NCBI GenBank assembly: GCA_018292915.2
Contig: JACVVK020000220.1
Coordinates: forward strand, 37,501-101,500
Direction: 5' to 3'
Length of the DNA stretch: 64,000 nucleotides
DNA from: Batillaria attramentaria
Lineage: Eukaryota; Mollusca; Gastropoda; Batillariidae
Shown: one piece after another, positions 57,237 to 64,000 of the stretch
Position numbering within the stretch: the stretch's first letter is position 1
Layout of the letters: the number at the start of each line of letters is the position of its first letter
Notes under the pieces: generated by a model
Seen by the model: only the letters and a program-made list of their open reading frames with translations
What the model was told of the DNA's origin: nothing
Database searches by the model: none
Made by a program: the position numbers and the translations under genes

Positions 57237-60205
57237 CGACAAGGATGTCGGCTTTCACGTGCAGTATACAGAATAGGATGATAAAAAATATAATCAGCAA
57301 TTATCACTATTGCTTTGGAGAGGTACGTGGAGGGTAGCACTCTCCTAATTTTTGTATTTTGAAAGAATTATACGGTTTGTTTGCTAGTTTCATATGCTAG
57401 TTTGCATGTTTCGAGTTTGCCTTTTTTGCTGCTTTTCTGTTGCTTAATTGTGTCTGCTTCTACATAAAACCAATACCATTTTCTACCTGATCGCAAATCT
57501 CGTATTTTGACAACAGAGAATAACACAGACTTTTTTATGAACTGGTGATTTTGACGAGACGAAGCATATATAATTAAGTAACCATTAGTTTATAGGCAAA
57601 CGCAACACATCTTCTCAGTAAAAGTGATTACACTTCAGCAAACCTTATGCATTCTGAGGCGGCCGTGGTCTTGTCGAGTTCGTCATTAGCAGGTGTCTTT
57701 GGTTTGCCCGCTTTTGTTGGTGGCAACAGTTTCCTTAGCCGGCAGGAGGGATACTCCCGTGTATGTGACCGAACGAGGAACTGTAGTTCTGCTCGGCCCA
57801 GTGTGACAAGCCTTTCTGTTACCGCTACAAACATCGGCGGACCTAGAATAAAACATCAACAACAACAATGGCAACAGCAACATCAAGAAGGAAGTGTAAT
57901 AAACGAAAATAGCAGCGTGTGTATGATTTTATATCAAATATTGAATTGAAATTGAACATCAGTTCACCTACACGCCAATGCGAATTTAGCAGGTCAGCCG
58001 AAACAAAAAGTTGAGGAAACGACCTATATCGCCCCCCCCCCTCCCCCTCCCCCCCCCCCACAACCCACACAAAATTACCCCTCCCCCCCCCCCCCCCCAC
58101 ACACACACACATACTCCCACGCACTCCCCGTCCCACCTCCCTCCCAGATCCAAACTGAGCTCGCGACACGGACATAACAAAAATCGGCCTTGAAAAGTGA
58201 AAGAGGAAAGAAATAGACGGGCCTTCTCAAACAAGCCACAAGACAATTGAACTTTCTGTTTCAGTTAAGAACCTTATCGCATTGAAGCTGAGTTCCTCTC
58301 TAGATTTCAACATTTCCTGTCCGAAACAATACTCACGATTTTTAATCAAAGCCCCATTAATTACAGTCTTTCAGCATCTTTCAGCATCGTCATATGCTAT
58401 TACAAATTCGCACACAAAACATACACATCCAAATATTTCATATAGCTGATACGTACATCTGACCAGCAGTGAAGCAGTTTTGTTGTGACTAGCCCCTGGT
58501 GCCTCACAGCGAATGAGGCCAGCGTCCTGACAGCCCACAGCAGGAAACCTGTATCGGATCTGTCCACTGCTGTAGTTGCTGCCTTCCATCTCTACCCCGT
58601 GTCTGTCCAACAGGCGGGCAGTGACAGGAGGGTTGCCGTTCTCCCATGAACACAACACATCGACCGTGGTGTTGGGGTCAACAGTCGACGGCAGCTGACC
58701 GTCTGGTCCAGACAGGGTCAAGTTCAGAACAAGGGGAGGGTCTGTGAAAATGAGAGAGAAAAAAGAAAAAACTACATGGAAATGTGGTACCAGTTTTCAA
58801 ACCGACTCTAAACCGGTCTATCACCGAGACAGCTTTTGGGTTTAACAGAGTGGGGTGGGTTGGTGTTTGGGTGTTTAACTTCATTTGCCACCACGTGTGG
58901 GTGATATCAAAGACGTTTTGGTTTTACAAACAGGCAAACAAGTTCACACAAACGAACAGAAAAAGAAAAGAAATGCTATGTCTGTGTGTATGAACAGATG
59001 ACCCTGCAGACGTAAGGACACACTGACCGTGATGTCATGTTTGGTGTTTGTTTGAGGTACCCTGTTTGGCAAGTGTGCTAGTCTGTAGTGATTTTTGTTG
59101 TCTTGAAAAACCGTGATTTTCATGATGTTTGTGTTATGTAAGTCAAGGTGCATGCCATGAACGAGGAAATTACAGCTACTGAGTTTCCTAGCAAAAAACA
59201 AAACAAACAAAACTTTCCTGTAAAGTACAAACAGATACTACAATCTAGATAAGCTTACACAGTGTGTTAAAGGTATAATACTACCATTTTTATGTTCACC
59301 GATCGTTCTGAGCTGTTCTCGTGGTATCTGTTATCACACTACTTAGACACCTGGACAGTGCCAGCGTCTGTGAATACTGGCACTGAACCAACAGAAGCGT
59401 ACTCGATGACGCGGTGACCACAACTGAGCGCTTCAGTAGTGTAACGTACAACAATCGTAGACTTTGAATATTCGACCGCTCGCGCAAAGTGTCAGCAACA
59501 ACTTTGTATCGCATTACTTAAAAGCTCCAACCACCCTTACCCACTATATGACAAGACTTGTCAAAAAAAAAAAAAAAAAAGCCACTGAACATCAGTAGGA
59601 GCCATTTCAAGCCACTATTAGACCAAGACCGCTGCAGACTGTGTAACAGTGGATAGAAGCTGCTCCCAGTGATGTGAATATTTCAAGTAAAAATCGATTT
59701 TTTATAAGCTTTAAAGAGTTAAGGACTGTTCGCTAACCATTTCCATGTCGGCAATACCTCCACCACGACCACCATCACCATCACCATCACCACCAACAAC
59801 AGCAACAACGACGACGACAAGAACAACAACAACTCATGTAAAAACCTTGAAACGTACACAGTATGCTGAATGTGAGAGTCGCATCTTCCACATATGGACT
59901 GTTTGCCGACCATTTCCACGTCGTGTTGTCGGTCCTGTCAACAGTACGGATAAACTGATACAATCCAGACTCCTCGCTACAGTTACAACTGGACGCCAGG
60001 GGCGATTGTTTGCACTTCCTTCCTTGATGGACAGACTGGCAGAGAATTTCTGTCTTAGAGTTCTGTTTAATGACCCGAAGGGTCAGTTGTCTGTGTTCCA
60101 GGAGGTGACAGTTTTCAGAACTGATCGTAAAAGGGAAGGTGACGATGGTGTTTTCAGCTGCTGTGATAAACGGGCTGTCTAGAGTTGGGAAGCTGATACG
60201 CGCAC
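48227..60205 (-). CDS. Gene C: six-Ig receptor with YxxP-repeat tail; first exon not found
   Basis: Eleven exons with consistent phases: 60205-59858 (Ig1), 58741-58457 (Ig2), 57842-57644 plus 57060-56927 (split Ig3), 53873-53592 (Ig4), 52231-51956 (Ig5), 50661-50305 (Ig6), 50062-49958 (TM), 49723-49562 and 49104-48227 (cytoplasmic). This gives about 1,008 residues without a signal peptide. Ig4 (LICVAH, FTWDG, VCNAS) and Ig5 (LSCKA, YRCEAS) are canonical. Ig6 lacks the standard cysteine pair (DVGFYAVTLENARGD). TM is GFTVVVVIIVVGVV followed by KGRRY. The tail has a proline-rich stretch (PLPPLPSER) and seven YxxP sites. The duplicated ectodomain block breaks at 60422, about 220 bp upstream of Ig1, before where A and B carry their signal exon. 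C may use an unseen first exon, be a pseudogene, or contain an assembly break. The assignment of exons 56927 and right to the same gene as 53873 and left rests on phase and order only. Confidence 0.74.
48305..48635 (-). repeat. 162-bp in-frame coding tandem repeat in gene C tail
   Basis: Successive starts of the same 15-bp segment at 48305, 48467 and 48629 are exactly 162 bp apart, so each unit adds 54 residues and keeps frame. Each unit contains one PPDYIHP, one PSDYIHP and one SDYVPW, so copy number sets docking-site number. In the most upstream, degenerate unit one PPDY tyrosine is a histidine (PPDHLHP). Confidence 0.85.
49562..49723 (-). CDS. Gene C juxtamembrane cytoplasmic exon
   Basis: A 162-bp phase 1-1 exon between TTTTTCTCAG and a GTAATAG donor. 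It is acidic near its end (VEVDDELYHLIDD). Tyrosines occur in ARYARF, ALYSRL and ELYHLI; the last has Ile at +3 but lacks the -2 aliphatic residue of a strict ITIM. Confidence 0.72.
49958..50062 (-). CDS. Gene C transmembrane exon
   Basis: A 105-bp phase 1-1 exon encodes GSPVGVYAAVAGGAVGF, then a valine/isoleucine-rich segment and KGRRYL. The acceptor is TTGCACAG and the donor GTATGT. The juxtamembrane tyrosine RRYLA follows directly. Confidence 0.8.
51648..51874 (+). mobile_element. Third tRNA-derived SINE family
   Basis: A-box-like GTCGGTGGTCTAGTGGTGAA and B-box-like GGTTCGAGTCCC, then a body ending GGGTAAAGCGCCTACACAAT and TAA repeats. Too diverged at the acceptor stem to call a working tRNA gene. 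It sits in a gene C intron. Confidence 0.65.
52341..52505 (+). mobile_element. Diverged major-family SINE
   Basis: Recognisable A box (TGAGTGGTAGAGCAATTGAC), B box (AAGTTCGAATCTCGGC) and tail, with more substitutions than the other full-length copies, so probably older. Confidence 0.75.
52624..52685. repeat. CA array between C-runs
   Basis: Dinucleotide array with homopolymer C on both sides (52570-52589, 52701-52712). Large GT, CA and C arrays also occur at 53456-53524, 54048-54113, 57155-57232 and 58033-58110. Confidence 0.88.
52984..53122. repeat. 22-bp tandem repeat, six copies
   Basis: Unit reads CAAATTCCGAACAGTGTAGC plus GC, with CCC/CCG alternation among copies. It lies in the gene C intron between Ig4 and Ig5. 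Confidence 0.85.
54222..55197 (-). mobile_element. 5'-truncated non-LTR retrotransposon
   Basis: The minus strand encodes a reverse transcriptase fragment with the FADDTTL catalytic box, then NPSKTECLLIT and HRLLGVITDDQLSW. Typical LINE C-terminal sequence follows in shifted frames (RVNSLHRRAAKLI, then RPRIDLYKSSFSFSGAYMWN). At least one frameshift near 54490 and loss of everything upstream of the RT core make it dead. It looks CR1/Jockey-like; the exact clade is not settled. Confidence 0.85.
55448..56577. repeat. Large inverted repeat (arms about 530-540 bp)
   Basis: Left arm 55448-55981 and right arm about 56036-56577 are near-perfect reverse complements, with about 55 bp between. Each arm holds the AAGGAGGAACGGCCCC repeat, a SINE (55681-55852 minus, 56172-56343 plus) and a GA/CT run. 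A direct partial copy of the arm precedes it at 55198-55447. Confidence 0.88.
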
Positions 60206-60293
60206 CTTTTGAAAAAGGAACGTAAGGACTTTAGGTAACTATTCAAGACAAAGTACGCGCAGACTATCAGACGGACAGACAGACAGACAGACA

Positions 60294-60360
<67 letters not shown>

Positions 60361-60421
60361 GCGCAATCGCGCACACACACAAGCGCAAGCGCGCACACAC
60401 GACGTTATAAAATAAATTTAA
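56709..60421. repeat. Third, shorter copy of the ectodomain block
   Basis: Matches 3795-8264 and its unit B equivalent. It carries Ig1, Ig2 and both Ig3 exons but ends before the signal exon. Relative to unit A it lacks about 6530-6845 and 6925-7185 (intronic) and the 3860-4093 insertion. It shares with unit A about 220-460 bp beyond Ig3, which unit B lacks. Confidence 0.82.
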
Positions 60422-60533
60422 AACAAGGAGGAACGGCCCCGTCCTACAAAGTTGTTTCTCCAAACTTCATTTTATTTTGTCTGTTTTGTTATGTTGTTTC
60501 CATAGTAATGGAAACAACATAATAGGACGGGCT
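60422..60533. mobile_element. Short derivative of the AAGGAGGAACGGCCCC repeat
   Basis: Starts with the family head and ends with an approximate inverted copy (GGAAACAACATAATAGGACG). It replaces the DNA that in units A and B leads to the signal exon. Confidence 0.55.
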
Positions 60534-60743
60534 AAAATTTCCACGTTCATAGGCAAGCATCTGTGGTACAAACGCACGTCACTGCCGATCTCCCGCAGAG
60601 ACGATTTTGCAAGTGTAACTCTGACAATGACGTAAGAAAACTTGCGTCATCGATGCTGACGCGTATGGTGCTCCGAACGCACTTCTCCTCCTCAGTGAGT
60701 GCCGTCTGTGCGGATGTGTGTGCGTGCGTGTGTGAATTGTGTC

Positions 60744-61350
60744 CAGGCCCGTTTCTTGGAAAATACTCAACCGAATGGCTTCAAATTTGGGGTATCCAAA
60801 TATATCAAAATGTTACATTAGACGATTCAAGCGTGTGATGATTGCTTACGTGATTTGGGAGTTATCGCCCTTTTGAGACAAGTTGGTTGTCTTTCGTGTA
60901 CAGGCGTAATATTTATTTAAATCACTCAATTTTTTGGCAGTAGATAGCTTGAATACGGACTCTGAACAGAGTCACTACTAGAAAATGGTCGCTCTTATAG
61001 TTTTCATGTAAACCGAGCCTGAGTTGACATTGCATGTGAACCCAGTTCAGATGCCTATTTCTCCGAAAATACTGAACCGATCGATTTCAAATTTGGGGTT
61101 TCTAAATGAATCAAGATTGTTGAATAGAAGGCCCGATCCAGGTACGATTGCACACATGATTTGCGAGTTATCGCCCTTTTCAGAAAAAGTGGCTTTCTGG
61201 CGTTTAAAGGCGTAATATTTACCTAAACCACTCCATTTTTTGGACATAGATAGCATGAATACGGACTCTCAACTAAGTGAATTTTGGAGGTTGTCGCTTT
61301 TATACTTTTGGCGTAAGCCGTACCTGATGAAAGTGCTGGTGAACACACTT
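60744..61350. repeat. Two diverged copies of a 304-bp direct repeat
   Basis: Copy 1 starts at 60744 and copy 2 at 61048. They share GAAAATACT, TTTCAAATTTGGGGT, GAGTTATCGCCCTTTT, GGCGTAATATTTA and AATACGGACTCT in the same order and spacing, with many substitutions. No coding signal. Confidence 0.75.
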
Positions 61351-61463
61351 TAGATCTCAAAATCGCTCCTACTATACATAGATAATGAGCCTGGGGTGCC
61401 ATAAAAAATATACAAAAAAATTAGAAAAATTCACTGCAGCCGTTATCGTCAGTTGACTCGAAA

Positions 61464-62536
61464 ATTTGTACTCACAGCACATTTCCTCTGCAAGCCACAC
61501 GCCTCACAAACATCGAAGAAGAGACGCACGCGCACTGACGTAAAGTAAGTGCGTCATGTTTGATTGACGTGATGCTGTTTTTTTCTTGGGGGTGTCTCGC
61601 CACTTTCTTTCGGAATTCCTCTGTTTGGAGACGTGGTGTTGTATTTTACTTATGCTATGTCGCCATCATCGTGCACTCGCAGAGATGATACGGGATACAA
61701 CAGACTACAACTCCAATACTTTATGAACAGAATATGCGCGGAGAACAAATTCATGAAAGAAGAAGAATCCAGAACGCTGTGCAGGGCTGCTTACGTACTG
61801 AACAGGTCAGATCTAGAACATTTACTCAACTTACTGGAAGGTTCGAAATCTCTCCAAGGTGACGTAATCTACTGACGTTACTGCACCAGCATGTTCTGGG
61901 ATGGTCTAGAAATTATTTTGCATCGAAATGCAGTATCTTTTCGCAAGAGTCTCTACAACTTGACATGTGGAAAGCGGGAATTTCAGTGGGTTTCGTTTTT
62001 GCCACTGACTCACACTCAGAAGCATAATGCAAAGATCTTGGAAACATAAAGATAGTTCACTTACCTCCCTTTGAGGGACAACGCGTAAGAGTTGTCTGCG
62101 CGCATTAGCGCGCATCCCGCAGATCTACGCAGTTGTTTGACCCAACCCTACACTAGCCGCCGTAAAACATTTTAAGAAAATAAACAAAAACGAAGATGTC
62201 AGCGACTGACAGGTGGTCTCCCCCCATATATTTCGCATGTGTTTTAGGCCTATGGAAAACATAAGTACTCTCAAAGTTCCGGAGGACGAACGAAAGATCT
62301 AGTTTGGCTTTCACTGCTGTACGTAGGCTACGCAGTGCATTTCGTTCGATGTGTTCAAGTAAAACTAGTACGGAACACAGAAAGATCGAATGTGCGAGAG
62401 ATCCAAAGATGGACGCATCCGCTGAATACTTCCTGCTAACTCAGCATTAATCATATCTGCGACCGACGATCCAGCAGATTCTATGTTGTGATATGGTTTT
62501 ACAATGGTTAGAATGAAGTTCAGCCGGATGATTTTG

Positions 62537-62591
<55 letters not shown>

Positions 62592-63024
62592 CTGAATTTA
62601 GATGCAGGTAGACGCTAGCACAATTTAAGTCACCGTGATTTGTAAAGTTGTCAGGGAAAAAAATTACGCTGTATCTGCGTCAGCCGCGTGTGTTTACTGT
62701 TAGTTTACACTGCATGCACACGTACCACTTGAGGTCTTTTTTTTTTTTTTTGACAAGAAAGCGAGAAAAAAAAAAAAGTTTGTTTTTCAACAGGAATACC
62801 AAAAGAAGTATTTCCCCGTTTATATTTGTCTGTTATTTGAACAATTCGGCGCAGAACACAATTGCATGCTTTTGTGCTTTCCACTTTCCGCCATGCTGTC
62901 ACTATAGGGGCCAGATCTAGGATGCGCGCTAATGCGGGCAGACAGCTCTTCGCGTTGTCCCGCTATATGTCTCTCTTACGAGGGCAGGAGTGACGCGTCT
63001 TTCTGATTCCAAGGTCTTTGCATA

Positions 63025-63072
<48 letters not shown>

Positions 63073-63497
63073 GGGGAGGGGGGTGCGTGCGTGCGCGCGC
63101 AAGCGCGCGTCTAAGGCGAGAGAGAGAGAGAGAGAGAGGGTCTCTTCTCCGATACCAGTAAGCAATCGTCTGTCAGTCAGGTCTGCGGGAAGTGACTCTG
63201 TCAAAGGGGAACGACTTTATTACAAGAATTCATTCACCCATGTAGAACCTCGCATACGCCAACAAGTTGTGACGTCAACCAGCTAGGCGAGCTCACACGA
63301 CCTCATGTGTTTGGGTTTTTGCAAGTGCATAGAGGCACGATAAGGGTTTTCAGTACTTTCTTTATGTCAGCATGCTTGATGTCAGAGAGCTTGCGTTCCG
63401 GCGTGTGCGCGCGGGCTGCATACATGACACAACGACTACGACTGTGACTACAGCAGGTCATTGAATGGAAACAACATATTGGGCTGGTGGCCATCTT
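61464..63497. repeat. Block X', copy 2
   Basis: Second copy of block X without the 667-bp insertion. After 63497 it enters a dispersed repeat also seen at 40540-41040. It lies just upstream of gene C, so the receptor cluster is bracketed by direct copies of X. Confidence 0.85.
61684..61875 (+). CDS. Possible terminal exon of unknown protein in block X'
   Basis: After an acceptor-like CACTCGCAG an open frame reads RDDTGYNRLQLQYF, NRICAENKF and DLEHLLNLLEG to a stop after GDVIY. The copy in block X (about 226-402) differs by several indels, yet the frame is restored before the same stop. That hints at coding constraint. I do not recognise the family, and no other exon of such a gene is visible. 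Confidence 0.25.
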   Translation, partial: DDTGYNRLQLQYFMNRICAENKFMKEEESRTLCRAAYVLNRSDLEHLLNLLEGSKSLQGDVIY

Positions 63498-63820
63498 GTT
63501 GTTATTGTTGCCGGATCTCCCCTCTCCAAGTTCTACCAATGACACTAGATCCTCTACGACCTCGACCGATTAGCCACGTGACTGGGGGTGGGGCCGGGTG
63601 GGGGAAGAAGGGGGAGAGAGAGAGAGAGAGAGGCAGAGAGAGAGGGTGGGTGGGTGGGTGTTTAGGAGTTTAACGTCCTTTTCCCCCACATAAGGGTGAT
63701 ATCAAAGACGGGGCAACGAGAAAAAGGCCAGCACAAATATTTGGCCCCAGCGGCCGGGATTCGAACTCTCGGCCCAAGCATTGAAAGTCCAACGCGCTAC
63801 CATTCGGCCACCCTGGCTCC

Positions 63821-63854
<34 letters not shown>

Positions 63855-64000
63855 GTCAGTTCCGTGAACTAAACATTTGACGTCAGCCTCAGGCAGGTCG
63901 TCATACAGAGAGAGAGAGATGACGTCAATTCCGCGAAGTAAACTTTTGACGTCAGCCTCTAGCACTGAGACGGTCTGAGGATGCTTGTTCATGTCTTGTG
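63498..64000. repeat. Composite dispersed repeat with SINE, right edge
   Basis: Near-identical to 40546-41040: repeat family body, GA run, minus SINE (63648-63822), GA run and a pair of related words around TTTGACGTCAGCCTC. Runs off the window. Confidence 0.85.

Overview
This is animal nuclear DNA with no prokaryotic features. It has short coding exons in long introns, canonical GT/AG splice sites, tRNA-derived SINEs with target-site duplications, CA/GT, GA/CT and CAAA microsatellites, a decayed Tc1 transposon, a 5'-truncated LINE and foldback elements. The SINE style and gene families suggest a mollusc, probably a marine gastropod. That assignment is inference and no species can be read from the window. 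I found no rRNA, CRISPR array or genuine tRNA gene.

The window is a cluster of five single-pass immunoglobulin-superfamily (IgSF) receptor genes made by segmental duplication. I rebuilt the exons by hand from splice sites and reading phase. Almost every domain-boundary intron is phase 1. Minus-strand genes: A (8681 to 4258, no tail found), B (33744 to 26346, complete, 510 aa) and C (60205 to 48227, no signal exon found, about 1,008 residues). All three share an Ig1-Ig2-split Ig3 ectodomain. Plus-strand genes: P1 (13170 to 23285, 339 aa) and P2 (37955 to 46265, 355 aa). Both are signal peptide, one split Ig, one split FN3, TM and a tyrosine-containing tail. A/P1 and B/P2 are divergent head-to-head pairs with about 4.2-4.5 kb between start codons. 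P1 and B converge tail to tail, as do P2 and C.

Layout: 1-2682 is a block (X) repeated at 61464-63497 (X'). 2690-4257 is repeats. About 4277-15797 is duplication unit A (gene A, the shared 5' region and the first three P1 exons). 15800-23285 is the rest of P1, with a Tc1 element in intron 4. 23286-26345 is a SINE-rich convergent gap. 26346-28640 is the tail of B. About 28641-40478 is duplication unit B. 40480-46265 is the rest of P2. 48227-53873 is the tail and extra Ig domains of C. 54220-56580 is a LINE and a large inverted repeat. 56709-60421 is the third ectodomain copy (C). 60422-64000 is repeats plus X'.

The main result is that near-identical ectodomains are joined to unrelated signalling ends. 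B has a short tail with a YVPI site. C has three more Ig domains and a tail with seven YxxP sites in a 54-aa tandem repeat, resembling Crk-docking arrays. P1 has YAEV, and P2 has YLPM and YDTP. A-versus-B comparison of Ig1 and Ig2 gives 19 replacement against 4 silent base differences. This pattern fits a fast-evolving recognition-receptor cluster, possibly immune or allorecognition. That role is inference.
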